Shown: in pieces, positions 43,501 through 56,500 of the stretch | How the letters are laid out: the number at the start of each line of letters is the position of its first letter | Position numbering within the stretch: the stretch's first letter is position 1 | From: Oikopleura dioica | Taxonomy: Eukaryota; Chordata; Appendicularia; Copelata; Oikopleuridae | Assembly (NCBI GenBank): GCA_907165135.1 | Contig: OU015568.1 | Span: 12,470,501-12,534,500, forward strand | Direction of reading: 5' to 3' | Length of the DNA: 64,000 nucleotides | The notes under the pieces: model-generated | Told to the model about the DNA's origin: nothing | The model's database searches: none | Seen by the model: only the letters and a program-made list of their open reading frames with translations | Position numbers and translations under genes: made by a program

Positions 43501-46500
43501 GGCTGAATCCGACTCTGGCAACTACCAGTGCCAAGTCCATCACGGCCATGGGCAGGCCTCGGCAAAAGTACTCGTCCGCGTCCCGCCAAAGAAAATCCTC
43601 ATTTCCGGCACCGATTCTGAAGGGAACCTGGCTCACGTCCCGGGCCAAAGGTCAACTGTTCAGGCACGGGGTTTGCTTTTTTTCTAGAAAATTACGGCCC
43701 ACTTAGAAACTGTCAAAGCAGCTTGGATAATGGTCAAAATTATAATTAGGGCCCTAAATGTCACAAATGTCCCGAAATTTGCGCTCTCTGACTTGACAAA
43801 ACGCCAAGGAAATCCGGTTGATTATGATTTTCTTGGAATTTTTATTAGCGATCGACGATCGTCAAATTTTCAGGCTCAAAAGAGTGAGTGTTTTAAAATT
43901 TTTAATGTTTATTTAATAATCACCCAGAAATTGGCAGGTTACGCTTGTGTAAATAGCCTTCAACACCCGACCGCCAAGAAGGTTTGTTTAGCATTTCTGA
44001 AAAATATTCCCCCTTCCAAACAAGGTCAAAACATGACATACTGGCCATCCTCGCCTGGCCGCCACCCAAATTTTAATTTTGCATTTTTCGCAAAGAAAAA
44101 AATTCTATATCGTAAGTGTGCAGTTTTTTCGCACGTCAGTCCTCTGTTTGGAGTCAAATAAAACTTGTCTTTTCGCCGAGGTGCGAATGTTTATGCATTT
44201 TATTCTCCTTGGCCTTGATTTGCAAGAATATACACAAATTAATCAAAGAAAAGGGTCACTGGGAATCGCTCTGATTGGCGACTGGCCGTTTTCCAGGGGT
44301 CACATAAGGGTCGGAAAATCAAATCAAGCGATAGATAATTTCAGGGAATCAGGGAAATGGCACTTCTGATGCTTTCTCAGCGTTAGATGTCAAATTTATA
44401 GCGAGATTACCGTTTTTACTATTCAAGATTTCCGACTCTCTTTCTTAACATTCCAACAAATAAACCCCGATAAAAGTGCGAAATCGTCAATTCTCGACCA
44501 GCTGGCCTCATCAAATTCTACCGCGATGGCGTCGAGGTCGCAAAAGCCGGCGAACAAGTGGACTCGTGTGACAAGCAAACGGGAATGTGCAATTCGGCGG
44601 CGGATTTTGATTTCCTACCGACAGATCAAAGGTTTGTTTTACCCAAATATGTGGCGAAAGCACTCCATTTTGCTTGCCGAGCTTTTTTACAAGTTATTGT
44701 AATGGCTACCAAACAAACTCGAGAGCGGGAAATATCCCATGCTTCCGGGGAGCATTCAAAAATGTAAATTTGTGAATAATGGACCCGCCTAGCATCCCTA
44801 TTCTCAATTGCGTAAATACAGTAGCTTCGGTATCAGTAGAAAGCCCCCGCAGCTTTATCCCCTGGCTCATCTTGAATCTGAATCTGTCCCTCTTCAAAGA
44901 CCGCCTGTCTTCCACCCAGGGTTCCACCTCGACTTTTAAAACTTATAAATTTATCCATCGATAAATAAAATTTAAAAAGCCACTTTCTCCCAGGCTCGCT
45001 CACTTGGCGGTAATCGAATATCTCCTGCGCCATAAAACTCAACCTTTCTTTTTTTCCCACCCGCAGCTTTTTTCGCCCATTGATCCAAAGAGTAATAAAT
45101 CGAACGGGGAAAAGAGGGCCGCAACTGAAATTTCGGATCGATAACGGAACTTCCCTAATTGCCAATTAGCCTGATTTTCTGTTCTGGCGTTTTTGGGTAT
45201 TTGGGCCTTATGCACCTTTATTCAATCAATTACAGTAACTGTCTGGGGGTTAATGGCCGTATTGTCTGTTGGAATAATTATTACGGTAGCGGAACCCAGC
45301 TTCGTTTGATTCTTTGTGAAGAAAGTAAAGAATGGAACATCTGAAGTTCCATGAATTGATGCCTTCTCCGTCAGTCAAATAATTTAACTCATTATTTGTG
45401 AATTATGCCACTGTGTTCTGTTCACGGCTCAATTCCCGTTGGAACGCCGCCAGATTCGCAATACTTCTATACTCAAACAGTATCGACGGAAATTCTGATC
45501 CAAGGAGTCCAACAAGGATCAACCGAATCGGCAACTCCTCCCTGTTTCGGTCTCTTTTTAGCGAAAAGCTGCGGCGCTGGGATAAGCAGGGATGAGCAAG
45601 GTGGGCTTGTTCCGCTCAACCCTTTTCCAAAATCGAAAGTGGATATTGAACTCTTAGCGAAAGCGCACGTGCGTTTCGATTTCTTCAAAAGGGTTATCCT
45701 CCCAAATCTTCAAAAATTGCAATTTTAATCAAATCAAAATCGCAAAAAATCGAAGTTCAAATCCGCTAAATTTTCTGTTTTTAGTGGCAATGAAAACATT
45801 GAATGCCGAGTTTACCACGACGCCCTTGTCGATCAACAATTTCTCGCTGTTTCGACACGATCTTATCCGATGAGCGAGCCACGTGCTAGCATTGCGAGAT
45901 TGGAGAACGCGAAGTTCGGAAACGATCAGGTAACTTGAAAATGATCCTCAAAAATTAGGCACGTGAGAGTCGCCGTCAACGATCAGATAATGCTCCAATT
46001 ATCCCAACAACTCATCCATTTTTATTGACCCTGGTTCCTAGCTATAGTTTTTCATTAATTGTAACAGTAGTTGTCCAGTAAAACGGCCATGGCAATTATT
46101 TGCAGGCCACAAGATTGAGTATTGAGCAGGATAAAGGCTCAATTACTCGATGAGCTGATTGATCAGAGATTCATCCTTTTGAGCGATTTCTAATCAATTT
46201 TTCAGGCCCAGGATGGGGAAATCGTCTCGTACCGCTGCGCCACTACTGGACATCCAGCTCCAGCCCGTTTCTACTGGAACATCAATGGTGAAAAGTCAGA
46301 AATTTCTTCAAACGAAGTTTTTACCACCAAAATCGCGAAGCAGAACGAAGACAGGGCATTCAAAGTCACTTGTCAAGCGGAAGCCGAGTTTAACAACAGA
46401 ATCCTCAAGTCCAACATCGCCGAATCATCATTATCCGTCCTCTGGGGTCCAGTTGCTCTGCCAAAGTCGGAAGAAATCGAGCCTGTGATTGTCACTGAAG

Positions 46501-48059
46501 GTGCGCCGTTTGAGCTCAAGTGCCCGTTTGATGCTTTTCCCATGGCGGAAGTCGCGTGGACGAAAAACAATGATGCCCTGGAGGGTGAGTTCTCGTCGAT
46601 TTTGGCTTTGAACTCTGCCGCCGCGGGCGATTCCGGTCGCTGGACTTGTCAAGCCAAAAATCCAGTCACTGGTCTTACAGCAGAGCAGACTTTCGAAGTC
46701 ACTGTTCTTCAAAAACCAGTGATTATTTCGCCAGAGAAGCAAGAAATCGGCAAGAATGCATCGCGACCGATGATTTTCTGCTCTTTCAAGTTTCATTTCT
46801 CCTCCGAAAGCTTCTCCAACGTGCGCTGGTTCGTTCAAAAAGAGGATGATTCGAGCATTGAGGCGATCCAGCTTGAGCCGGGCAGCCCAGCCACTTCGGC
46901 AATGGTGAGCGATGAGAAGTGGATGATCCGCTGGACGGATGTGACTTCCGACTCTGCCACTTCGCTGCTGACGATTCTCGACGCAACAGAGGAAGACCTT
47001 GACGCCAAGTATATTTGCCAAGTGTCGAACGATATTGGAATGACGACCGGAGAATTCGAAATCAGCTCTGGACTAGCGAACGCTACCCTGGCTATTATTT
47101 CTGGAGCAGTTTTGGTTCTAGCGCTGATTTGCGTCGCAATCATTTTAATGAAATGCAACCGGGAAAAGAAACACGTGACTAAGGAGCGAAACGGAAAATT
47201 GACTCCCGATTTGATTCAGGTAAAATTGAAATTTGTCCTCGTTGATTTCAAAGCTTCTTTTTAGCACACTGTTCCATCAATGCCCCCAGCACTTGACTAT
47301 CAACTCGGACACCGCCAAGACGCTGAAATCCACATTTCCGACGCTGATCTTCACCAGGGCCCAACTCGCAGCTGGATTCACAAGCCTGACTCAACTTGCT
47401 CCGGTCCAGACGACGGATACTCTACCGAGCGAGGCGAGAGCTCAAAAGCTGGTTCTGGATCGAAACTGCCAAATGTGATTCCTTCGGCTGAAATCATAGA
47501 GGACGACATGCGATCTGAGGAGTTTGATCGCTACGAAATGGCGAATGAGCATCGACTTACTTCTGAGAAAATGTACAGTTCCCTTCAAGGCTCGAGTAGA
47601 GTCCCGGTTTTTGGACGATTTTCCACTCTTCAAAATCGACATGGCCACGTGAGTTCACTTAAAATTATCAATAGAAACAACTAGATTTACTCTTGAAATG
47701 GCGTTTTTTAACATTTTGATTCAGAAAATCGAGTCTACTCTCCGCCCATCAAGCGCACAGCCTCAATTTATCCCCCCAATGAGCGAGTCTTTGGAAGATC
47801 TTAGGCACACAATGCCCGAAGGATCAGAATCCTCTGACGATACCTACAACAATAGCAATCAGGTAATTGAATATTCATTTTATAATGAACCAGCTCTTTT
47901 TGCAGCTTAATACTTTTATAATTTATTAAATCGATCGTCTTTTATCCGAGAATTTACGCTTTCTTCTAGCCTCTGCTGAAAAATGCTTCTAAAAACGCTT
48001 CTGCCAATGTTTTTCTTCAAACTCGACCAACGACTGCCCGCTCGGTCTCTCACGTGTGA
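40555..48059 (+). CDS. Kirrel/NEPH-type immunoglobulin adhesion receptor
   Basis: Exons: 40555-40785, 43433-43663, 44477-44631, 45785-45929, 46206-47219, 47265-47648, 47725-47862, 47970-48059. Signal peptide MKIFFLTLLTVGYCKG. Five Ig domains: D1 (VELRCIVGG ... DSGNYQCQVHH), D2 (CEIVNSRPAGLIKFYRDG ... NIECRVYH), D3 (VSYRCATTG ... VTCQAEAE), D4 (FELKCPFDA ... SGRWTCQAKN), D5 (MIFCSFKF ... DAKYICQVSND). Membrane helix ATLAIISGAVLVLALICVAI and a cytoplasmic tail ending SHV, a PDZ ligand like the THV of vertebrate NEPH1. Such receptors act in heterophilic cell recognition with nephrin-type partners. The first intron is 2.6 kb and the second, 43664-44476, keeps frame only as GC-AG. Confidence 0.88.
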
Positions 48060-48238
48060 AAACATTCCAGCTGAATTTAAGAAAAATGCTCCGTTCAGTT
48101 TGAAACTGTAAATATATTTTATTGTACAGATGATTCATCACCAGTTCAACCTTTTTGCACAACAATAAATAAATTTGACTTTTGTCAAGAAATATAAAAT
48201 TCTTCAATTTTTCATTAATTTTTGTGGGAATTACGAAT
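48060..48238 (+). other. Kirrel/NEPH 3' flank
   Basis: Short 3' UTR with AATAAATAAA near 48164 before the repeat element. Confidence 0.5.
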
Positions 48239-48570
48239 AGGTTCGTGAGGACTAGGTTCGTGTGACTAGGTTCGTGATTGGGTCTGCCAGAGTATTGAAA
48301 TCGGCCTATATTTTGGGGCAGTAAGGGAAATGGGTTGATGACTAGAGTCGTGTGACATCTAGAGGTTCGTGAAATTTAAAAAATGAAAAAATTTCACGAA
48401 CCTTGTCCCACGAACCTAGTCATCAAGCCATTTCCCTTACTGCCCAAAAATGGTGAAGATACAAAAAAATACATATAAAAATCCAAATTTCACGAACCTA
48501 GTCACACGAACCATTTTTTCCGACATGGCACCCACAAACCTAGTCACACGAACCTTGTCCTCACGAACCT
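48239..48570. repeat. Inverted element built of GGTTCGTG repeats (332 bp)
   Basis: Ends AGGTTCGTGAGGAC and its complement. Within it, GGTTCGTG or its complement occurs about ten times, often as ACTAGGTTCGTGTGACTAGG-type units. Inner arms such as AAGGGAAATGG also pair. No clear target duplication was found, so it may be a MITE or a satellite-like fold-back. Confidence 0.7.
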
Positions 48571-48676
48571 GGTCATCGGTCTCAATTTTTGTAACTCCGT
48601 ATTTTGTTATCGAGAATCATGGTAAAAATTGTATTTACAGTTTTCACTTTACAAAAACGAAATCATGAGGTAGGAA

Positions 48677-50770
48677 TCAGGCAAGTTTGTAATAAAGATT
48701 ATGCGCGTCAAGATCTGTAGAAGAACACCAATCGCTTATCCAAACTCCTTTTTCTACAGCTTTTATAAGCTCGTTCTAAAATGTTTTATTACAAAAACTG
48801 CATTATAACAGCCGCTTACCTCGCTTTTATACCGTTCAGTTGCAATCTGAGGCATCATTCTCCGACTTTCCGCTTCAAGAATCGCCTCCATTTCCGACAA
48901 AATCAAATACTCCTTTTCAGTTAGGCTTTCAAACGCCAGCAAATTCACCGATTCCATCGGGTCCTGCTCCAAATTAAACAACCAGTAATCATACTCTTCT
49001 GAAATGAAAGGCATCCCGAATCTATTCTGTATCAACACGGGCGGGGTGATTTCAGAAGGACTTTGCCAGGTCCAGTCCTCGTTGATTGCAGAAAATGGAA
49101 ACATATTCTTACGTACGTTTCTGACAGCTTTTATGTACTTATACTCGTCTAGTCGGATTGCTGCCGAGTATACTGTACTCGAATGAGTTGACTGATTGAA
49201 TCGCCAGTTCGCGTGTTGGAGGAAAACGTTGCTTTGGATCTCCCTCGATGGTTTAGGTGACTGGTCGATATGATAAATTGTCTCTCGTCTCTTGCTCCTC
49301 CCAACTTCTCCAATCATTGAGTCCCACAAGTTCAGTCCGTCCAGTTGGTCAGTTACCAATGAATCCGTCGGGTCTGCAAGGCCTAAAAGACTTACCATCA
49401 AGTCAGCAAAATGAACTGTTTCATCGAAAGTCGACCGCTTTAGGTCGTTTTCTTTAAAAACTGGAGAGACGATAAAACCGGGAACTTTGTTTCCTCCATC
49501 AAAATAATCGCCTTTCATTCCTCTCAGAGGATAGTTGGATCCTCCAGGAGAAGTGGCGCCATTATCTGAGACAAAGAGGAGAACCGTGTTGTCCCAAAGG
49601 CCCGGGGTTTCTCGAATCTTATCATAAAGGCGGCCGATATGGAGGTCTAAGTCGGATTAATTGTAGATTATTTTGAATAAGTTCATGTTAGTTTTAATCC
49701 GTTGCCATATCATAAATCACATTCAGATAATTCCTGCGCCTTCTGGAAAGCAAAGTCTCGTTAGCATAGGCATCATCCATGTTTTCCGGGACGATATGGG
49801 GAGCATGAGGGGCGTTGTACGAGACAAACAGTAAATTACCACCTTCGGTATCGAAATTGTCAATTTTATCGATTGCTTGGTTGGTGAAATCGGAAGTTGT
49901 GTAAACCCCGTTTTTGTCCTTCAGGATCGTTTCTGTGCCATTTTCGACTTTTCGATAATCAAGTGCGACTTCTTCCGCGTTGAATTTTGACTCATGAGTT
50001 AGATAATTCACGGCTCCAGAGTAGAAGCCATAGAAGCTGTCGAAGCCGCGCTCGGTTGGGGTCAAGTTTTGGTGACAAAAACCACCATGCCATTTTCCAA
50101 TAAAGTGATTTTTGTAGTCTAGTTTCTTGAGCTTCTCTGGAATGAGTTCTACTCCCAGGGGGATCCCATTCACTTTTGTTGGATTAAACGGTGCTCCGTC
50201 CAAGCCCAATCGCCAAGCGTAAATTCCAGTCTACGAGAAAACTAAGGCGAAATCTCAGTTAATTTCATACCAGAAGAGCAGCTCTAGAAGGCGAACAGGT
50301 GCTGTGAGAGTAAAGATTGGTAAACGTTCTTCCTTGTTTTCGAATTCTCTCCAAATTCGGCGTCTTCACGAACTTATTATTCCAACTAACATCCGCCCAG
50401 CCAAGATCATCAGCAATAATGATTACAAAATTATATTTATCGAACGTGTCAAATTTCGCTCTTTTTCTAACTTCAAAAGAGGAACCTCCTGACCCTTCAA
50501 AGCTTTCTGTGATGTTGGGGGAATCTTGAAGATAAGCGAGCTTAGGGTTGTGTTGTTCTTCACTTCTTTCAGCGTGTTTTTGGATAATTTTTTCGATCGG
50601 TTCTACTTTATTTTCATAAATAACGATAAAAAGTGCTGAACTGGCGATTCCAGCCATAATTAAAACGGTGATGATATGAGACCAAACATCAGAGCTTCGA
50701 TCTTTCGAGGGATTTTCTCTATTATTTCTATCTCTCTTAATTTGCAATAGATTTGAATCCCGAAACTATC
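48677..50770 (-). CDS. Type II membrane sulfatase (arylsulfatase B/I/J-like)
   Basis: N-terminal anchor SHIITVLIMAGIASSALFIVIY after a basic cytoplasmic start. Sulfatase core: FVIIIADDLGWADVSW (metal-binding DD), formylglycine signature CSPSRAALLTG, GKWHGG, NYLTHES, LLFVSDNGATSPGGSNYPLRGMK. The C-terminal part has KYIKAVRN and the last exon ends HNLYYKLA. About 620 residues. Exons near 50265-50770, 49699-50218, 48819-49646 and 48677-48764. The junction at 49647-49698 (52 nt) keeps frame only as AT-AG. The first in-frame codon near 50747 is TTG, so a short 5' exon may be missing. Likely acts on sulfated glycans in Golgi or at the surface. Confidence 0.88.
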
Positions 50771-51244
50771 ATTTTAGATGCTTTCTTCGGCTAATTAGGA
50801 AAATAAGCAAATTTGATTTTGTCAAGATTTTCACGTAAGAAAATGGCGGAGAAATTAGCCGCTCCACCTGTGTGCGGGCTGGAGTTTGATAAGCTAATAA
50901 TTTTGCGATTAATTGCGCCTGATCCATGAAATTCTAGCGACCGACCATGGGGTTAGCTCTAATTTGTGATGCATAATGTAGAATTTGTTTATAACGTGCA
51001 GAATAAAATATTGCTCATACAAGGATAATAAGTTTTTTAAAACTTTTATTGGTCGAGTTCAGGATAAATGGGCAGTCAGTTTCAGTGAATATAGCTTTGT
51101 GTAGAAAAAATGTATCAGTCGCAGTGAAAAAACTTGGAGAAACGCAACAGCATGCAAAACTAATTCAGTCGATGATTATCCTAGATTTCTTGTTTAATAG
51201 CACTAAAAGATGATATGATGAATTTCATATCAGTGAGTCAAATA
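50771..51244. other. Intergenic region between two minus-strand genes
   Basis: AT-rich, no ORF; may hold the sulfatase promoter and an undetected 5' exon. Confidence 0.45.
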
Positions 51245-52354
51245 CTAACGATCTTTCTCCATGGCTCTGCGAGTTTGAAGCTTTGTTATTGTGATCCTCC
51301 TCATCTGACAGTTTCTTTAAATTATTTAAAACTTGAAGAAAAAATTATCACTACCTCATGAGGAATAGTGCATGTGTGATTCTGTCGATCTCCAGGAATA
51401 ATTTTATAATTACTTGGATCATTGATTGACTCGCTTGTGAATTCAAGTCGGCGTCGCTGGCGACCGTCAGTCGACTCGTATGATCGAATCATTTCTTTTG
51501 GCTTGAGAATAGCTAGAACATGCTTCGCGGAACATTTGCTACCTAATGCACGGCTAAAACTTGCAAATTATTTCTCAAAATTTAAGCTTTAACTCTTACT
51601 TTGGACAAGTCACTGAGATTAAATCATCATAAGTACGAACACTTGCTCCATTGTACTGCCGCGACTGCCAGTTTCCATCGATCAACTTTTCCGCAATCAA
51701 GAAATTACGACTGATCGGTCCTTTAGGCTCGATTTGGAGGATTTTCGGATGATCGATGACTTGATTCTTAGCTTTATCTTGAATTTCATGAAATTGTTGC
51801 GTAGTATCTTTCCGTTTTTGATGAGTATCGTTTGACTTCTTTGAAGGCATTGATTTCTTGTTTGAGTTCGGAAAAAGTTTCTTCGCTAAGTCAAACTCTT
51901 GGGAATCGTCCCGCTTTCGTTTTTGTGATGGCTCTTTCTCGCGTCTTGGTGGAGGTGGAGGTGGAGCTTTTCTTAAAGGTGATGAGACTGTAGATGTTGC
52001 TTCCATTGTAGATTTTGGCTCAGAAGTCGGCGGTTTTGATGTGGTTGAATGGTTTGAATTGACGGCTGATCCCGTTGTTCCAGTGATAACTACTGCATCT
52101 ATTACCAGATTCATTTATTTCAATACGGGCTTACCACAATCGTTTTTAGAAGAAAGTTTGCAATAATCTGCATTTTCTGAATCCTCAATTTTTTTCATCA
52201 GAAATCTTAGAACTTGAATATCGTCAGCACTAGCAACCTTGTTTTCACGTCTTTTACGGTCCAGCAAATCGATTTGCTCAGTTATTTTAGAGTGCCAGAA
52301 TTTTTGCTCATCTTTTAATATATCTCTCAGTGAATCTTGATCAGGTGCCTGCAT
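51245..52354 (-). CDS. Unknown Pro/Lys-rich, probably nuclear protein
   Basis: Exons: start MQAPDQDSLRDILKDEQKFW at 52354; a helix KKIEDSENADYCKL; a 36-nt GT-AG intron; a disordered middle (KAPPPPPPRREKEPSQKRKR with a clear nuclear localisation-like cluster); then KILQIEPKGPISRNFLIAEK and RTYDDLISVTCP. Further exons give HVLAILKPKEMIRSYESTDG, RQRRRLEFTSES, DPSNYKIIPGD, and an end MRRITITKLQTRRAMEKDR. About 320 residues. The folded C-terminal part looks conserved but I do not recognise the family; a chromatin-complex subunit would fit. Confidence 0.65.
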
Positions 52355-52673
52355 TTTACGTATCTTTATGCTTGCTGAATATGTAACATTGCAAATTGAA
52401 AACATTTACGTCGGGCGTCTAGAGAATATATGGCGCTTTGAAAGGACATGCATTTATTGCAAGTTTTTGAACGATTTCAGTCAATAGTAAATCAAAAGAG
52501 AGTCGAAAATTACTGGAGTCATTTGGTGGTGCCGCCTCCGGCCGTGATAGAGCGGTTTTGGTGAAATAAGAGCAGCCACTTGCATTGCGCCGCTCCGTGT
52601 TTTTTCGACTTCCAATTTAATTCTGAATGATGAGCTGGAATTTTTAACCATCAAAAAATATTAGCCAAGAGAA
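52355..52673. promoter_or_regulatory. Divergent promoter region
   Basis: About 320 bp between divergent starts, with no coding sequence seen. Serves the genes at 51245-52354 (-) and 52674 (+). Confidence 0.4.
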
Positions 52674-55295
52674 ATGATTAGAAATATTTTGCTATTAAAA
52701 TTAGCATCAGGTGCGCCGCTGCCACCAGAAACCACTGCGCCCGCTTCAATTGAGACTTTTACGCTCGCTGCTCAGGAATGATTAAAAATTGATCTATCGT
52801 TAATTTAATTCAGAATTTATAAAAATCATGCAAAAGGAACTTCAAACAACCGCTGAATCTATCGATGACTTTTTAGAAAACGTCGAAACCGACACTACGC
52901 CTGCCACAAATTCTGAAGATGATGTTTTTATCACTACTCCCCAAACTGACCTTGACGAAATAGAAAAAATGTTGACAGAGGATCAAATTAGTCAAGATCA
53001 TGAATTACAGCAAATCGAAGAATTGGAGAAACTCGATGCTGACGATAAAACAGAGGAAGATACTACTGAAGCGCCTGAAACAACAACCACAACAACAACC
53101 GAGTCAAATACAACGACATCGAAAGATAGTGAAGAAGAAAGTACAACAACTAAAGCCCCCGAGACTACAAAAACTGCCAGTCAAAAGTCAGAAGAAAATG
53201 AAGACGCTATTTCAAACAATTTAGAAGAATCTGAAAATATCGAAAATCAAGAGGAAACTGAAGTGCCTTCAAATGCTATCGAATCTATTGAAAATCCAGA
53301 GACAGAAACTGAGGAGAGTCCAGAAGAACCTATCGATACTGAGGAAGTTGAAACCGAAGAAGTTGTCGAGGAAACAGACGTTGCTGAGGCTGAAGTACCC
53401 GCAGAAAATGAGCCCATTGAGTCGGTTCCCGAAGAAATTATCCAAGCACCAGAAGCTCAAGAAATTCAAGAAGTTCCTGAAGTTGTCCAAGAAAGTATTG
53501 CCCCCGAGTCTCATATTGAAGAAAACGAAATAGTTCAAGAACAATTACCAGAAGATAATACCGAAATTTTAATAAGCGAAACCTCCGAAAAACAAGAAGA
53601 ACCTGAAACCGAGAGTGTTCCAGAGACAAAAGAGCTATCTCAAGAGGAAATTCTCGCCCAAGCGTTGATATCAGCAATGAAGTCAAGTGGTGGTCTTGAC
53701 ATCCAGAATAGCATTCAGGCACTTTTAAATCTTCAGCAAGCAAATCAACAACCTGCGGCAGAGGAAAGCAAAGTTGAGGAAACTGTTGAGCAACCGATCG
53801 AAGAGCCCGCTCCGGTAGAAAAACTCTCAGAATCAGTTGCAGAAGAGCCAACTGTTGACAAGCAAGAAGAAATTACTGAGCAGGAACCAAGTGTTGCTGA
53901 TGAAGAACCAGTCGCTCAGGAGTCCTTGGAACAAGAAAACCAACCTTCAGCCATTCAACTCACTAATGAGCTTCAGCCAATCCCAGTCAATGAAGCGCCA
54001 GAAGCCGCAGAAATTTCAGAAGTTCAAGAACCGAGTGAATCGGTCGCTGAGGAAGAAGCACCAGTTATATCGAGTGATGAGTCTACAGGAGAAGAAGAAC
54101 CTCAAAATGAAGCTTCCGAAGTTGTTGCTGAGAATCCAGAAGTTTCAGATTTGTTGGCAAAGTCGGAACAGAAAATCGAAGGTTTTGATGGTTTATCCGA
54201 AGCGCAAAAAGCTCAAATTCTTGCTTTCATTAAAAATTCTGTTTTGCCGGGCAAAGATGAGGAATCGCCAGTAATTTCTGATGAAAGAATGGAAGACGAT
54301 GGAGAAAACAACGAAATCATTCCAGAGCAGATCGACGATCCTGCTGATACTGGCTTTGGCTCACCAGAAGATGTAGTCCAGCCGCCTACGATATTGAACA
54401 GTCCAGCCGACATTCAACCGGAGAAAATTGACTCAAGTTTGTATGAAGAAAATACAGGAGGAAAAGTGGTCGAGTACGATGATGACGAGTACAATAATCT
54501 CAACGAGGTCGAATATGTTGAACCAGATGCTAAGGAGCTTATGAGCTGGTAAGATTTTATCTCTTTACAGACTATTACTTCAAATACTTTCTAGGGAAAA
54601 AGAAAGTAATCCAACAGAAATGCCAAAAGTTGAAAAAATGCGTACTCCTCCGCCAGCTATCTTCAAACACTACGAACAAGAACCTCAATATGACTCGTTA
54701 AAAGCTGCCGGATCACGTGACCATTACATCGATATTCAAACTGAGCTTGAGAGGTAAGTTCGTTAATTCAAGTTGTATATTCTGACTTTTCTTAGTTCTG
54801 GGGATCACTCTGAAATCATAGAAGAGATTTTCCAAGACAAACCTAACGAAATCGACTCCATCTTTGACGCACCTCCAGTCGAGCTTCCTGAGCGTTCCAA
54901 ACTTCAAGTAGAAGACTTGATTGCTCAAAAACAGGTTCGACCAATTTCAGAAAAGTTTCTTATCAAAACAAATTTCAGCAAGACTTGCATGAGGATAAAT
55001 ATAGAGCGCTGGAAAGAGAGGAAGAAGAAAACACCAAAACTTCGCATAAAGGCTGGATGGTGTTTATGATGGTCATTGGCATTTTATTTATTGCGACTAC
55101 AAGAAGAAAGGTAAATTTTTCCAGAAATTTTTGATTAATAAATGTTTCTAGGTTCGAAGATTAATGCCAGCTTCAAATCGTCAAAGGGCATCTTCATTCT
55201 CCAGCAGACAAAAAGGGCCTCTGATCGCCGAAAAGAGGGGTAAGGAGTCTTCCTCTGAAGATGAAGGAGACATTTCTGGCTTTGAGGACTTCTAG
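52674..55295 (+). CDS. Glutamate-rich single-pass membrane protein
   Basis: Starts MIRNILLLKLASG, signal-like, then PETTAPASIETFTLAAQ. The main exon encodes about 570 residues dominated by Glu, with Thr runs (ETTTTTTTE) and many PEE, EVPE and EEPI repeats; a short Gly/Leu island (LISAMKSSGGLDIQNSIQAL) stands out. Later exons include PPPAIFKHYEQEPQYDS and DLIAQKQ. The predicted membrane helix is GWMVFMMVIGILFIATT with a basic RRK stop, and the cytoplasmic tail ends DISGFEDF. The first junction works either as GA-AG (52771 region) or as a longer GT-AG intron. The acidic lumenal/extracellular part suggests cation binding or spacer function; no family recognised. Confidence 0.75.
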
Positions 55296-56500
55296 GTGCC
55301 AAAAATATTTATTCTCTAAATATGAAACGTAAACGAAAAACGTATATTCTTGCAAATATAGTATTTATTCTTGAACTGAACTTGCGTAACCTTCTCTTTT
55401 TTTCTTTGAACCTTGATTGTGTTCAACCTTATTTTTAAAAAACAGGTAAGCTTGTTGAGCTCAGAACTCTTTTAATTTTACCGAAGTTTTAGCGAGCGAC
55501 GATCCTTGGGATTGGGGCAAAGGTGATTGAAGACAAATCTACCAGCCGCTGTTTTTTTATATAAATTAAACTTATTACTTGTATATTCAATACTCAATGT
55601 CCAGTTCAAATCATTTTTAGTAGCAAAGACAAAAGTCAATAAATGAAAAATATAGACAGAAAATTATTAACCTTCATTCTATTATCAAACCGGAAGTAGA
55701 CTACTAAGTAGCACAAAACCTAACTTATTCATTTTTCTTTAGTTCAGAGAGAGAGTAAGCATCGTTCCAGAATAGATTCTCAATTTGCATCATGATAACG
55801 GTATTCTTTTCTGCAGCAGCAGTCGCGCCATTTTATCAAAACAGCATTTAGACAATTAAATAATCAACAGCATCACGGAGAGAAAGAGTGCTAGAATATT
55901 TGCAGATAGTGAGACTTTGGAATAGTTGGAATTCAGGACAGACAGTGTTAGAAAATATCTCGATTGAATAAGAAACTAGAGACTTCTCATTGTCTTTCTC
56001 AATTTATAAAATCGGATTTTTCTTTTAATCCTTTTGTTGTGTGCCTTTGTATGTATTGCAAATTTCTGGCTGGAGTAAGGAAGTCCTGACGAGAGAGAAC
56101 AAGATAGTCGACTTTTCCTGCATGATTTTAAGAAAACCACAAACAGCATTGCCCGGGCATGTCACGTGCTTGAAATCCTCGGTACAATACCCCGAGCTTA
56201 GAGTCTGAGAGACAAACGATATATTGCTTGACTTGTAGACTTCTGCTTCATTTTATGAGCTAGAATTTTACACTGTTTCTAGACAGATAATATCCATGAA
56301 AATGAAATGATTCTACCATTACAAAACAAGAAATTTTCTTGACGGAATTTTCCGTCAGAGGAACGTTTACCCTCAGGGCTTGTATGTTCCTTTTATAAGA
56401 GCATTCGGGTCTGCGTCGGTCTGTTATAACCCGAGAGACTTTTGCTCCTTCCAACTTCACTTTTTATAAATTTTGATTTTAACCTTAATCTGATTAGAGA
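55296..56500. other. 1.2-kb intergenic region
   Basis: Non-coding, AT-rich. The last bases read GATTAGAG just before the SLC6 ATG, a possible trans-splice acceptor at 56494-56497. Nothing else recognised. Confidence 0.5.

Noticed and set aside
53269-53851. Long ORFs antisense or shifted within the Glu-rich gene
   Set aside because: Shadows of the repetitive GAA-rich coding sequence.
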